A stretch of 64,000 nucleotides of DNA from Pseudomonas oryzagri (GCF_020831405.1 NZ_JAJHPU010000018.1:105219-169218); one strand, 5' to 3'; numbered from the stretch's first letter, positions 21,352 to 29,945 are shown. Numbers and translations: made by a program. Notes: generated by a model from the sequence alone, not told the origin.

Positions 21352-22332
21352 ATGCGTATTACCCTGCAACCCTCGGGTCTCAGCCTCGAGCTGCTGCCCG
21401 GCGAGCGCATCCTCGACGGCGCGCGGCGTCTGGGCTTCGACTGTCCGCAGAGCTGTCGCAACGGCAACTGCCACGTCTGCGCCGCGCTGCTGGTGGAGGG
21501 GCGGGTGCGCCAGCAGGGTGCCGTGCTCGATCACGGCGAGCTGTTCACCTGCATCGCCGAGCCCCTCGAGGATTGCGTGCTGCACTGGGACGGCGTGCTC
21601 GCTCCGGGCGAGCTGCCCGTGCGCCGGCTGGCTTGCCAGCTGATCGAGTGCGTGGAGGTGGGCGGCGAAGTGTTCCGCCTGCGCCTGCGTGCGCCGGCGG
21701 GCCGGCCGCCGCGCTACCATGCCGGCCAGTACCTGCTGCTCGAGCGCGAGGACGGTCGCCAGGCGGCGTTCTCCATTGCTTCGGCGCCGCACGCCGGGCG
21801 CGAGCTGGAGCTGCACATCCTCGCCCGCGACGAGGCCACCCGCGGCCTGCTCGACTTCATCCGTCGCCGGGGCGTGGCGCGGGTGCAGCTGCCGTTCGGC
21901 GACTGCCACCTGGCCGAGCTGCCGGCCGGCCCCCTGCTGCTGCTCGCCGCCGGCACCGGTCTGGCGCAGATGCACAGCCTGATCGAGCACTGCCGCGCTG
22001 CCGGCTTCGCCCATCCGCTGCACCTCTACTGGGGCGTGCGTCGACCGCAGGATTTCTACCGTCTGCCGGCCTGGGCGGAGTGGCAGCATCTGCCCAACCT
22101 GTTCCTTCACCAGGTGGTCAGCGACCCGCAGCCCGACGAGGGCTGGAGCGGGCGCTGTGGCCTGCTGCACCAGGCAGTGGCTGAGGATTTCGCCGATTTG
22201 CGCGGCCTGCACGTCTACGCCAGCGGTTCGCCGGCGATGGTCTACGCCACCCTCGATGCGCTGGTCGCAGCCGGCATGGATGCCCACCAGATGCGCGCCG
22301 ACGTGTTCGCCTACGCGCCGCGTTCGAAGTGA
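21352..22332 (+). CDS. 2Fe-2S/flavin NAD(P)H reductase, CDP-glucoseen reductase-like
   Basis: 326 residues with a plant-type [2Fe-2S] ferredoxin domain (residues 1-90; cysteines in CPQSCRNGNCHVC and a fourth in FTCIAEP). A flavin domain follows (GQYLLLE, AFSIASAP) and then an NAD(P)-binding domain (LLLLAAGTGLAQM, residues 200-212). This is the layout often labelled CDP-6-deoxy-delta-3,4-glucoseen reductase (AscD/E3). No CDP-sugar genes are nearby, so the name is probably misleading. Its place next to ubiD suggests it may supply reduced flavin, as Fre does in E. coli. The Arg of the usual R-x-F/Y-S flavin motif is Ala here. The start ATG follows GGGGGAGCC. Confidence 0.85.
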   Translation: MRITLQPSGLSLELLPGERILDGARRLGFDCPQSCRNGNCHVCAALLVEGRVRQQGAVLDHGELFTCIAEPLEDCVLHWDGVLAPGELPVRRLACQLIECVEVGGEVFRLRLRAPAGRPPRYHAGQYLLLEREDGRQAAFSIASAPHAGRELELHILARDEATRGLLDFIRRRGVARVQLPFGDCHLAELPAGPLLLLAAGTGLAQMHSLIEHCRAAGFAHPLHLYWGVRRPQDFYRLPAWAEWQHLPNLFLHQVVSDPQPDEGWSGRCGLLHQAVAEDFADLRGLHVYASGSPAMVYATLDALVAAGMDAHQMRADVFAYAPRSK

Positions 22333-22438
22333 GCGGCCGCTTCGGCGTGGGCGCGATCACGCCGTCTGTGTGCGCCGGCTGGCAGCGTCGAGATTTGGCG
22401 ACCACCGGCATGGAAAGTGAATTGCGCGGCGCGCGGCG

Positions 22439-22466
22439 TTGCCGGAGAATGCGCGCGCTCGACAAT
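22439..22466 (+). promoter_or_regulatory. Candidate promoter for the 44-residue peptide gene
   Basis: TTGCCG (22439-22444) and GACAAT (22461-22466) with 16-base spacing, about 75 bases before the small ORF. Each box matches consensus at four of six positions. Pattern call only. Confidence 0.3.
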
Positions 22467-22540
22467 CTCGGTACGCCAGGCACCCCGTAGAAGTGCCGGC
22501 GGTTCGCCTATCAGTTTGCCTTGCCTGGGGGAGGCAATCG

Positions 22541-22675
22541 ATGTATCGCAAGAAGCCCGACATGCTGTGGGTTCTGGTTTTCCTGTTCGGCCTGGGCGTG
22601 GTCACCACCAGCTACGCGCAGAGCCTGTGGCCGAAGTCCGACTTCCCCGCGGCGCCGCTCAGCCAGCAGCGCTGA
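22541..22675 (+). CDS. Small single-pass membrane or exported peptide, unknown
   Basis: A 44-residue ORF starting MYRKKPDMLWVLVFLFGLGV. A strong ribosome-binding site (GGGGGAGG) lies 6 bases before the ATG. Lys/Arg residues are followed by about 18 hydrophobic residues (8-25) and the sequence SYAQS, which could be a signal-peptidase site or simply the end of a membrane anchor. The tail is polar and Pro-rich. It is in the gap between the reductase and the convergent ygfA and would be missed by length cut-offs. I do not recognise a family. The frame is open about 100 bases further upstream, but the ribosome-binding site fixes this start. Confidence 0.65.
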   Translation: MYRKKPDMLWVLVFLFGLGVVTTSYAQSLWPKSDFPAAPLSQQR

Positions 22676-22725
22676 GTTCCCGCCTCCCTCCCTGCGGCCA
22701 GTCGCGCCCCCTGGCGGCCGGCACG

Positions 22726-23385
22726 CTAGCGCAGCTGCGCCCGCTCCCTACTGGCGCGCGCCTCCTCCAGCTCCTCGCGTCGACAGCCGGCATGCCAGCC
22801 GCGGTCGGTCACGGTCGCGTGCAGCGGCACATCCCAACTTTCCAGCGGTAGGCGGTCGACCTGCTGGCAGGCGTGCGCCAGGCCGAGCAACACCGGTTTC
22901 TGCCAGTTGCGATGGCGCAGGCGGTAGGCCAGCGCGCGGTCGTAGAAGCCGCCGCCCATGCCCAGGCGGCCGCCACTGTCGTCGAAGCCGACCAGCGGCA
23001 GCAGCAGCAGATCGAGTGCCCATGGCCGGCGCTGGCGGGCCGCGCAGGGTTTCGGCTCGGGGATGCGGAAGCGGTTGCGGCCCAGGCGCTCGCCGGCTTC
23101 CAGGCGCTGGAACACCATGTGGGTGCGCGGCCAGTGCGCCAGCAGCGGCAGGTAGACCTGCTTGCCGCGCCGCTGCGCGGCCTGGCGCAGCAGCAGCGGA
23201 TCGATCTCGCCGTCGTTGGGCAGGTACAGGGCGACGTGGCGGGCGCGGCGGAACAGCGGGTGCTGGGCCAGCTGGCGGTACAGATCGCGGGCGGCCTGGC
23301 GTTGCTGCCGGGGCGAGAGGGCGCGTCGGCATGCGCGCAGCGTGCGGCGCAGCGCGGGACGGGAGAGCTGGTCGGCGTGGATCAT
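22726..23385 (-). CDS. ygfA: 5-formyltetrahydrofolate cyclo-ligase
   Basis: 219 residues of the MTHFS family. It converts 5-formyl-THF to 5,10-methenyl-THF using ATP, rescuing an inhibitory folate side product. The signature GRLGMGGGFYDRAL near residue 135 forms the substrate/ATP site. The N-terminus (MIHADQLSRPALRRTLRACRR) is typical. The gene lies immediately downstream of 6S RNA on the same strand. This zapA-6S-ygfA arrangement is conserved across gammaproteobacteria, where ygfA is often transcribed with 6S RNA. Confidence 0.92.
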   Translation of the reverse strand: MIHADQLSRPALRRTLRACRRALSPRQQRQAARDLYRQLAQHPLFRRARHVALYLPNDGEIDPLLLRQAAQRRGKQVYLPLLAHWPRTHMVFQRLEAGERLGRNRFRIPEPKPCAARQRRPWALDLLLLPLVGFDDSGGRLGMGGGFYDRALAYRLRHRNWQKPVLLGLAHACQQVDRLPLESWDVPLHATVTDRGWHAGCRREELEEARASRERAQLR

Positions 23386-23501
23386 GGCGGGGTTGACGCT
23401 CCGGTCTGGGTCGCCGGCCCAGGGCGCCGCGGGCGATGCGGGCGGCGGGGGAGGGCAGCAGGGCTGCCGTGGGGCCGGCGGCTGGCCGGGCCCGAAAGGA
23501 T

Positions 23502-23682
23502 GATGACTCCCCGAAGTGCCGCTGTCGGAGTAGCCCTTGAACCCGAAAGTTCAAGGTGGAGGCTGCAAGAAGCGTTAAGGCTTTCCGTCAGGCGGACATG
23601 CGCACCGGCTTCAGAGTGCAGCCCCCGGGGTAAGTGAATCGGCTCAGGGACGTAACCGACTGGCCAACACACCAGGGAGCTT
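23502..23682 (-). ncRNA. ssrS: 6S RNA
   Basis: About 180 nt on the minus strand between zapA and ygfA, the conserved position of 6S RNA. Recognisable parts read 5' to 3': GTCCCTGAGCCGAT near the 5' end; the 3' half motif CACCTTGAAC...GGTTCAAGGGCTAC; then CAGCGGCACTTCGGGGAG. All three match E. coli 6S RNA segments (CCCUGAGCCGAU; CACCUUGAAC...GGUUCAAGGGUUAC; GCGGCAUCUCGGAGA). The ends pair (GCTCCCTGGTGTG with CACTTCGGGGAG), giving the long closing stem. 6S RNA mimics an open promoter and sequesters sigma70 polymerase in stationary phase. Ends are estimated to within a few bases. Confidence 0.9.
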
Positions 23683-23688
23683 GGGCAG

Positions 23689-23716
23689 AGTTTACCGCAA
23701 TCTCTGCGCTTGTCAT
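23689..23716 (-). promoter_or_regulatory. Promoter of 6S RNA
   Basis: On the minus strand, ATGACA (23711-23716) and TAAACT (23689-23694) are 16 bases apart, and the predicted start is about 7 bases before the folded 5' end of 6S RNA. The -35 overlaps the zapA stop codon. Good fit to a sigma70 promoter. Confidence 0.6.
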
Positions 23717-24030
23717 CCCTGCCGTTGGTCCGTCGCATCGTCCAGCAGGGCGCGATCGACCTTGTCGAGCAGGTCGCGGACCCGCTCGCGGGTCTGCCCG
23801 GCGTCCGGGCTGGCGACGCCCTGGCGCTGCAGCAGTTCGTGGGCGATGTTCAGCGCGGCGAGCACGGCGATGCGGTCGGCACCGATGACCTTGCCGCTGT
23901 TGCGGATCTCGCGCATCTTGCCGTCCACGTAGCGGGCGGCGCTTTCCAGGTTGGCGCGCTGCTGCGGCGGGCAGGCGATGGGGTATTCCTTGTCGAGAAT
24001 CTGCACGGTGACGGTCTGCGACTGGGTCAT
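23713..24030 (-). CDS. zapA: Cell division protein ZapA
   Basis: 105 residues. The N-terminal domain (VTVQILDKEYPIACPPQQ) and the C-terminal coiled coil (residues 60-100) match ZapA, which bundles FtsZ filaments at the division ring. The start overlaps the stop of the preceding small coiled-coil gene (the last bases TGA and ATG share two bases), so the two are translationally coupled. 6S RNA starts just after the stop. Length is typical (about 100-110 residues). Confidence 0.94.
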   Translation of the reverse strand: MTQSQTVTVQILDKEYPIACPPQQRANLESAARYVDGKMREIRNSGKVIGADRIAVLAALNIAHELLQRQGVASPDAGQTRERVRDLLDKVDRALLDDATDQRQG

Positions 24031-24215
24031 GAGTCCTGCTCCAGGGCCTTGAGGCGCGATATCATCGATTCGACCGTATGCCGGGCCAATTCGTTCTGTT
24101 CCACCAGCCGGGCGCGTTCCTCGCGCAGCTGGCGATTCTCCGCGCGCAACCGTTCGTTGAGACGAATCAGCTGGTCGATCTTCGCCGTCAGGCGATCGAG
24201 GTCGGCGTCTTCCAT
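24027..24215 (-). CDS. TIGR02449 small coiled-coil protein, ZapB-like
   Basis: 62 residues, starting MEDADLDRLTAKIDQLIRLN. It is almost wholly a coiled coil with regular Leu spacing (LTAKIDQLIRLNERLRAENRQLREE). Such proteins are always paired with zapA in pseudomonads (TIGR02449 family) and resemble the FtsZ-ring factor ZapB, so a divisome role is likely but inferred. The frame continues upstream to 24371, but the ATG at 24215 begins the conserved part and lies within reach of the promoter at 24251. Confidence 0.85.
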   Translation of the reverse strand: MEDADLDRLTAKIDQLIRLNERLRAENRQLREERARLVEQNELARHTVESMISRLKALEQDS

Positions 24216-24231
24216 GGGCTTGCGCTCGGGG

Positions 24232-24259
24232 GCGGATTGATCCGCAAAACTATATAGCA
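24232..24259 (-). promoter_or_regulatory. Extended -10 promoter and palindrome before the zapA operon
   Basis: On the minus strand TGC-TATATA (24251-24259) is an extended -10 in an otherwise GC-rich gap. It is followed by the perfect palindrome GCGGAT-tg-ATCCGC (24232-24245) at about the transcription start. No -35 is seen. The palindrome may be an operator or a 5' hairpin. Confidence 0.45.
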
Positions 24260-24369
24260 GAATGCCTCCCCCGGCGCCCGGATCCAGTTCGCAGATGGTC
24301 TTGGCGGGCGTGCCGGTGCTAGGATGGCCCTCGATATCCCCCTCTTTGTTCCGGTAGCTAAGCCCCGCC

Positions 24370-24933
24370 ATGAGTCTTCCCGCCTCCGCCTATTCCGCCT
24401 TTTCCGCCATGCTCAGCGCCGCCGGCCAGAGCGTGTCGCCCGCCGAGCTGCACGGCCTGCTGCTCGGCCGCACCTGTGCCGGTGCCGGTTTCGACGCCGA
24501 CCTGTGGTTGGCGGCCGCCGCTGAGGTACTGGATGCCGCCCCGGACGAGCGCCTGCGCCAGGCGCTGGTCGGCCTGCAGGAAATGGTCAGGAGCGACCTG
24601 GAAGGCGGCGAGCTGTCGCTGGTGCTGTTGCTGCCCGCCGACGAGGCGCCGCTGGCCGAACGCGCCGCGGCCCTCGGCCAGTGGTGCCAGGGCTTTCTCG
24701 CCGGCTTCGGCCTGACCGCTCGCCAGGGCAAGCTGTCCGCGGAGGCCAACGAGGTGCTCGAGGACCTGGCCGCGATCGCGCGTATCGAGGAGTCGCTGGA
24801 GGAGTCGGAAGACGGCGAGAGCGACTATATGGAGGTGATGGAGTACATGCGCGTCGCCCCCCTGCTGCTGCTCAGCGAGTGCGGCGGCCTGCCGGTCAAG
24901 CCGGCCGGCGACGCCAAACCGTCGCTGCACTGA
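24370..24933 (+). CDS. ygfB: UPF0149 family protein, YgfB-like
   Basis: 187 residues of the YecA/YgfB (UPF0149) family: [16 protein letters not shown] near residue 25, [11 protein letters not shown] near residue 100, and an acidic segment [23 protein letters not shown]. No C-terminal SEC-C zinc motif is present, which distinguishes it from YecA. P. aeruginosa YgfB has been reported to repress AlpA-dependent ampDh3 expression and so to affect beta-lactam tolerance. It is divergent from the zapA operon and 32 bases ahead of pepP, with which it is probably co-transcribed. Confidence 0.9.
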   Translation: MSLPASAYSAFSAMLSAAGQSVSPAELHGLLLGRTCAGAGFDADLWLAAAAEVLDAAPDERLRQALVGLQEMVRSDLEGGELSLVLLLPADEAPLAERAAALGQWCQGFLAGFGLTARQGKLSAEANEVLEDLAAIARIEESLEESEDGESDYMEVMEYMRVAPLLLLSECGGLPVKPAGDAKPSLH

Positions 24934-24965
24934 ACCGAACCGCATAGCCGTCGAGAGGCGCCTCC

Positions 24966-26300
24966 ATGATCCGTATCGCCCAGTCCGAGTACGCCCGCCG
25001 CCGTCAGGCGCTGATTCAGCAGATGGCGCCGGGCAGCATCGCTCTCCTGCCCGCCGCGGCGATGCAGATCCGCAACCGCGACGTCGAGCATACCTACCGC
25101 CAGGATAGCGACTTCCAGTATCTGACCGGCTTTCCCGAGCCCGAGGCGGTGCTGGCGCTGATCCCCGGTCGTGAGCATGGCGAGTACGTGCTGTTCTGTC
25201 GCGAGCGCAATCCCGAGCGCGAGCTGTGGGACGGCCTGCGCGCCGGCCAGGACGGCGCCATGCGCCACTACGGCGCCGACAACGCCTTCGCCATCGACAG
25301 CATCGACGAGGTGCTCCCCGGCCTGATCGAGGGTCGCACGCGCGTCTACTACGCGATGGGCGCCAACCCCGAGTTCGACCGCCAGCTGGTCGGCTGGATC
25401 AACACCATCCGCAGCCGGGCGCGCCAGGGCGCCACGCCGCCCAGCGAGTTCGTCGCCCTCGACCATCTGCTGCACGAGATGCGCCTGTTCAAGAGCGCGG
25501 CCGAGATCGAGGCGATGCAGGCCGCCGCCGACATCTCCGCGCGCGCCCACGTGCGCGCCATGCAGGCCAGCCGGCCGGGGTTGCACGAGTACCATCTGGA
25601 GGCCGAGCTGGACTACGAGTTCCGCAAGGGCGGGGCGAAGATGCCGGCCTACGGCTCGATCGTCGCCGGCGGCCGCAACGCCTGCATCCTGCACTACCGT
25701 GAGAACGACGCGCCGCTCAACGACGGCGATCTGGTGCTGATCGACGCCGGCTGCGAGATCGACTGCTACGCCAGCGACATCACCCGCACCTTCCCGGTCA
25801 ACGGCCGCTTCTCGCCCGAGCAGAAGGCCATCTACGAACTGGTGCTCAAGGCCAACCTGGAGGCCTTCGCCTACATCGCCCCGGGGCGGCACTGGAACGA
25901 AGCCCACGAGGCCACCGTGCGGGTGATCACCGCCGGGCTGGTCGAACTCGGTCTGCTCACCGGCACGGTCGAGGAGCTGATCGAGCGCGAGGCCTACAAG
26001 CCCTTCTACATGCACCGCGCCGGCCACTGGCTGGGCATGGACGTGCACGATGTCGGCGACTACAAGATCGGCGGCGTCTGGCGCGAGCTGGAGCCGGGCA
26101 TGTGCATGACCGTCGAGCCGGGCATCTATATCGCCCACGACAACGAGGCGGTCGAGCCCCGCTGGCGCGGCATCGGCGTGCGCATCGAGGACGACGTGGT
26201 GGTCACCGCCGACGGCTGTCGCATCCTCACCGGCGGCGTGCCCAAGGCCGTGGCCGAGATCGAAGCGCTGATGGCTGCCGCGCGCAGCCCGGCGGTCTGA
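24966..26300 (+). CDS. pepP: Xaa-Pro aminopeptidase
   Basis: 444 residues of peptidase family M24B with the N-terminal AMP_N domain. The dinuclear manganese ligands are visible: Asp in LVLIDAGCEID and SDITRTFP, His in HRAGHWLGMDVHD, Glu in TVEPGIYI and GVRIEDDVVV. It removes N-terminal residues preceding proline in the cytosol. It sits at the head of the ubiH-ubiI group, with three bases between its stop and the ubiH ATG, the same order as pepP-ubiH-ubiI in E. coli. Confidence 0.96.
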   Translation: MIRIAQSEYARRRQALIQQMAPGSIALLPAAAMQIRNRDVEHTYRQDSDFQYLTGFPEPEAVLALIPGREHGEYVLFCRERNPERELWDGLRAGQDGAMRHYGADNAFAIDSIDEVLPGLIEGRTRVYYAMGANPEFDRQLVGWINTIRSRARQGATPPSEFVALDHLLHEMRLFKSAAEIEAMQAAADISARAHVRAMQASRPGLHEYHLEAELDYEFRKGGAKMPAYGSIVAGGRNACILHYRENDAPLNDGDLVLIDAGCEIDCYASDITRTFPVNGRFSPEQKAIYELVLKANLEAFAYIAPGRHWNEAHEATVRVITAGLVELGLLTGTVEELIEREAYKPFYMHRAGHWLGMDVHDVGDYKIGGVWRELEPGMCMTVEPGIYIAHDNEAVEPRWRGIGVRIEDDVVVTADGCRILTGGVPKAVAEIEALMAAARSPAV

Positions 26301-26303
26301 GCC

Positions 26304-27503
26304 ATGGCCGGCAGCGAACAGGGCAGCGGGCGCATCGCCATCGTCGGTGGCGGTCTGGTCGGTGCCAGCCTGGCGCTGGCCCTGCAGCAGGGCGGCGCCG
26401 GCGCGCGCGGATGGCAGATCAGTCTGATCGAGCCTTACGCCCCCGGCGACGGTTTCCAGCCCAGCTACGACGCGCGCTGCTCGGCGCTGTCCTACGGCAC
26501 CCGGCAGATCTACGAGCGCCTCGGCCTGTGGCCGGCGATCGCCGAACGCGCCGAGCCGATCAGCCGTATCCACGTTTCCGAACGCGGCCGCTTCGCCGCC
26601 GCGCGGCTGTCCGCCGCCGAGGAGGGCGTGGCGGCGCTGGGCTACGTGGTCGAGAACGCCTGGCTGGGCCATTGCCTGTGGCAGGCGCTGCATCGCGACG
26701 CCGTCGACTGGCGCTGCCCGGCGCGGGTCACCGCGGCCCGGGCGCAGCCCGGTGGCTACCGACTGACCCTCGACGACGGCAGTCCGCTGGACTGCGAGCT
26801 GCTGGTGCTGGCCGACGGCGGCCGCTCCGACCTGCGCCAGCAGCTGGGTATCCAGGTGCGCCGCACGCCCTACGGGCAGACCGCGCTGATCGCCAACGTC
26901 ACCCCCAGCCAGGGGCATGGCGGCGAGGCCTTCGAGCGCTTCACCGCGGACGGGCCGATGGCCCTGCTGCCGCTGCCGGACAACCGCTGCGCGCTGGTCT
27001 GGACCCGCCCGGACGCCGACGCCGCGCGCCTGGCGGCGCTCGACGAGCGCGCCTTCCTCGCCGAGCTGCAGCAGGCCTTCGGCTATCGCCTGGGCGCCTT
27101 CGTCAAGGTCGGTGCTCGGCACAGCTATCCGCTGGCGCTGCTCGAGGCCGAGGAGCAGGTGCGCAGCCACCTTGTGGTGCTCGGCAACGCCGCCCACGGC
27201 CTGCACCCGATCGCCGGGCAGGGATACAACCTGTCGTTGCGCGACGTCATGGCGCTGGCGGAATGCCTGCTGCAGGATGGCGCGCGGCTGGGCGATCTGC
27301 GCCAGCTGCAGGATTACCTGGCCGGCCAGCGCCTCGATCAGCTGCTGACCGTCGGTTTCTCCGACAAGGTCACCCGGCTGTTCTCCAATGCCCGCGCGCC
27401 GCTGGCGCAGGCACGCAGCCTCGGCCTGCTGGGGCTGGAGCTGTGGCCGGCCGGCAAGCGCTGGTTCGCCCGCCAGGCCATGGGCCTCGGCACCCGGCCC
27501 TGA
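26304..27503 (+). CDS. ubiH: 2-octaprenyl-6-methoxyphenol hydroxylase
   Basis: 399 residues, a flavoprotein aromatic hydroxylase. The N-terminal FAD-binding glycine motif is IVGGGLVGASLALALQ; the second motif is LVLADGGRSDLR near residue 170; and the third, LGNAAHGLHPIAGQGYNLSLRD, is near residue 295, with the GN pair usual in UbiH. It catalyses one ring hydroxylation of ubiquinone synthesis at the membrane-associated Ubi complex. It is tightly linked to pepP and followed by the paralogue ubiI. Confidence 0.94.
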   Translation: MAGSEQGSGRIAIVGGGLVGASLALALQQGGAGARGWQISLIEPYAPGDGFQPSYDARCSALSYGTRQIYERLGLWPAIAERAEPISRIHVSERGRFAAARLSAAEEGVAALGYVVENAWLGHCLWQALHRDAVDWRCPARVTAARAQPGGYRLTLDDGSPLDCELLVLADGGRSDLRQQLGIQVRRTPYGQTALIANVTPSQGHGGEAFERFTADGPMALLPLPDNRCALVWTRPDADAARLAALDERAFLAELQQAFGYRLGAFVKVGARHSYPLALLEAEEQVRSHLVVLGNAAHGLHPIAGQGYNLSLRDVMALAECLLQDGARLGDLRQLQDYLAGQRLDQLLTVGFSDKVTRLFSNARAPLAQARSLGLLGLELWPAGKRWFARQAMGLGTRP

Positions 27504-27566
27504 GGCCGGTCGCCTTCACCTTCTGAACGGGCTCCGCCGTTTCCGCGCGGGGCGCGAGGAGCAAAG

Positions 27567-28817
27567 ATGCACGCAGACCTGATCATCGTCGGCGCCGGCA
27601 TGGTCGGCAGCAGCCTGGCGCTGGCCCTTGCAGGCAGCGGCCTGCGCATCCTGCTGGTGGACGGCGGCGCGCTCGTCCCGACGCCATTCGATCCCGCCGC
27701 GCCCTTCGAGGCGCGGGTCAGCGCGCTGTCCGAAGCCAGCCGGCGTATCTTGAACCGCCTCGGCGCCTGGGACGGCGTGCTCGCCCGTCGCGCCACCCCC
27801 TATACGGCGATGCAGGTGTGGGACGGCTCCGGCACCGGGCAGATCCACTTCTCCGCGGCCAGCGTGCACGCCGCGGTGCTCGGCCACATCGTCGAGAACC
27901 GCGTGGTGCAGGACGCCCTGCTCGAGCGGCTGCAGGGCAGCGGCGTCGAGCTGCTGGCCCACGCACGCCTCGAACAGCTGCGCCGCTCGGGCAGCGGCTG
28001 GCTGCTGCAGCTGGCCGACGGCCGCGAGCTGCGTACGCCGCTGCTGGTCGCCGCCGACGGCGCCAACTCGGCGGTGCGCCGCCTGACCGGCTGCGCCACC
28101 CGCGAGTGGGATTACCTGCACCAGGCGATCGTCACCAGCGTGCGGTGCGAGAAACCCCACCAGGCGACCGCCTGGCAGCGTTTCACCGACGACGGCCCGC
28201 TGGCCTTCCTGCCGCTCGACCGCAACGGCGACCGCCACTGGTGTTCGATCGTCTGGTCGTGCACCCCGGGCGAGGCCGAGCGGCTGATGGCGCTGGACGA
28301 TGCGGCCTTCGCCAGCGCGCTGGGACGCGCCTTCGAGCAGCGCCTGGGCGCGGTGCTGGAGGTCGATCCGCGCCTGTGCCTGCCGCTGCGCCAGCGGCAT
28401 GCCAAGCGCTACGTCGAGCCGGGCCTGGCGCTGATCGGCGACGCCGCCCACGTGATCCATCCGCTGGCCGGCCAGGGGGTCAACCTCGGCTTCCTCGACG
28501 CCGCCACCCTCGCCGAGGAGCTGCTGCACGCCCACGCGCGCGGCGAGAACCTGGCCGACGTGCGCGTGCTGGGTCGTTTCGAGCGCCGGCGCATGCCGCA
28601 CAACCTGGCGATGATGGCGGCGATGGAAGGCTTCGAGCGGCTGTTCCAGGCCGACGCGCTGCCGCTGCGCTGGCTGCGCAACGCCGGCCTGCGCCTGATG
28701 GATGGCCATCACGAAGCCAAGGGGCTGTTCGTGCGCCAGGCGCTCGGGCTGTCCGGCGATTTGCCGGCGCTGGCGCGCCTCGACGCGCTTGACGTGGGAC
28801 AAGAAATGCCCGGCTGA
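27567..28817 (+). CDS. ubiI: UbiI/VisC-type ubiquinone hydroxylase
   Basis: 416 residues, homologous to the preceding UbiH. FAD motifs are [32 protein letters not shown] and [25 protein letters not shown], with GD instead of GN. In gammaproteobacteria the second hydroxylase after UbiH is UbiI (formerly VisC), which hydroxylates ring carbon 5. UbiF-like activity (C6) cannot be excluded from sequence alone. The start follows GAGGAGCAAAG. Confidence 0.9.
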   Translation: MHADLIIVGAGMVGSSLALALAGSGLRILLVDGGALVPTPFDPAAPFEARVSALSEASRRILNRLGAWDGVLARRATPYTAMQVWDGSGTGQIHFSAASVHAAVLGHIVENRVVQDALLERLQGSGVELLAHARLEQLRRSGSGWLLQLADGRELRTPLLVAADGANSAVRRLTGCATREWDYLHQAIVTSVRCEKPHQATAWQRFTDDGPLAFLPLDRNGDRHWCSIVWSCTPGEAERLMALDDAAFASALGRAFEQRLGAVLEVDPRLCLPLRQRHAKRYVEPGLALIGDAAHVIHPLAGQGVNLGFLDAATLAEELLHAHARGENLADVRVLGRFERRRMPHNLAMMAAMEGFERLFQADALPLRWLRNAGLRLMDGHHEAKGLFVRQALGLSGDLPALARLDALDVGQEMPG

Positions 28818-28840
28818 GACGGCTTCCCGGTTGTTAAGGC

Positions 28841-28862
28841 AAATGGGAGTAACTATCATTTG
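28841..28862 (+). promoter_or_regulatory. Fur box upstream of the ferric ABC binding protein
   Basis: AAATGGGAGTAACTATCATTTG matches the Fur consensus form AAATGAGAATnATTATCATTT at nearly every position. It lies 28 bases before the binding-protein start, a promoter-overlapping position. It indicates iron repression of this uptake system. Confidence 0.75.
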
Positions 28863-28890
28863 CCGGGCAACCCACTACGAGGCGTGTTCC

Positions 28891-29892
28891 ATGCAGGCAG
28901 ACAAGAAGATTCTGGCAGCGCTGGCGCTGACTACCCTGGCCGGTACCGTGCAGGCCGCCGACGAGGTCGTGGTCTACTCGTCGCGCATCGACGAGCTGAT
29001 CAAGCCGGTGTTCGACCGCTATACCGCCAAGACCGGGGTCCAGGTCAAGTTCATCACCGACAAGGAAGCGCCGCTGATGCAGCGCATCAAGGCCGAGGGC
29101 GAGAACGGCGTGGCCGACCTGCTGATCACCGTGGACGCCGGCAACCTCTGGCAGGCCGAGCAGATGGGTATCCTGCAGCCCATCGAGTCGAAGGTGATCG
29201 ACGCCAACATCCCGCCGCAGTACCGTTCCAGCAGCCACGCCTGGACCGGTCTGTCGCTGCGCGCGCGGACCATCGTCTACTCGACCGACCGGGTCAAGCC
29301 GGAAGAGCTGTCCACCTACGAGGCGCTGGCCGAGCCGAACTGGGAAGCCCGCCTGTGCCTGCGCAGCAGCAAGAAGGTCTACAACCAGTCGCTGACCGCC
29401 ACCCTGCTCGAGGCCCACGGCGCCGAGAAGACCGAGGCGATCGTCAAGGGCTGGGTCAACAACCTGGCCACCGATCCGTTCGCCGACGACAACGCGGTGA
29501 TCCTCGCGGTGGATGCCGGGCAGTGCGACGTCGGCATCGTCAACACCTACTACTACGGTCGCCTGCACCAGGAGAACCCGGGGCTCAGGGCCAAGCTGTT
29601 CTGGCCGAACCAGGCCGACCGCGGCGTGCACGTCAACCTGTCCGGCGTCGGCCTGACCAAGCACGCCCCGCACGCGGAGGCGGCCAAGAAGCTGGTGGAG
29701 TGGATGACCACGCCGGAGGCCCAGGGCCTGTTCGCCGAGATCAACCAGGAATATCCGGCCAATCCGCAGGTGGCGCCGTCCAAGGAAGTCGCCGCCTGGG
29801 GCAGCTTCAAGGCCGACACCATTCCGGTGGAAGTGGCCGGCAAGCGCCAGGCGGAGGCGATCCGCCTGATGGATCGCGCCGGCTGGAACTGA
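28891..29892 (+). CDS. Ferric iron ABC transporter substrate-binding protein
   Basis: 333 residues with a signal peptide ([22 protein letters not shown], 22 residues). The mature part is a type 2 periplasmic binding protein of the FbpA/FutA/HitA class, starting [18 protein letters not shown]. The adjacent tyrosines that hold Fe(III), in NTYYYGRL, are present around residue 215. It delivers ferric iron from the periplasm to the downstream permease. A good Fur box precedes it, and a terminator-like hairpin separates it from the permease gene, which probably lowers permease expression relative to the binding protein. Confidence 0.93.
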   Translation: MQADKKILAALALTTLAGTVQAADEVVVYSSRIDELIKPVFDRYTAKTGVQVKFITDKEAPLMQRIKAEGENGVADLLITVDAGNLWQAEQMGILQPIESKVIDANIPPQYRSSSHAWTGLSLRARTIVYSTDRVKPEELSTYEALAEPNWEARLCLRSSKKVYNQSLTATLLEAHGAEKTEAIVKGWVNNLATDPFADDNAVILAVDAGQCDVGIVNTYYYGRLHQENPGLRAKLFWPNQADRGVHVNLSGVGLTKHAPHAEAAKKLVEWMTTPEAQGLFAEINQEYPANPQVAPSKEVAAWGSFKADTIPVEVAGKRQAEAIRLMDRAGWN

Positions 29893-29918
29893 TAGCCGTC
29901 CGCCTTTGGTAAACTCGA

Positions 29919-29945
29919 CGCCCCGGTGCCCAGCCGGGGCGTTTT
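29919..29945 (+). terminator. Terminator-like hairpin between binding protein and permease
   Basis: An eight-base-pair stem CGCCCCGG / CCGGGGCG with a seven-base loop, followed by TTTTCGTTT. It sits 27 bases after the binding-protein stop and probably acts as a partial terminator inside the transporter operon. Confidence 0.75.

Noticed and set aside
21352..22332. Role in CDP-sugar (ascarylose) biosynthesis
   Set aside because: The family label suggests it, but no dehydratase or sugar transferase genes are nearby, and the neighbour is ubiD.
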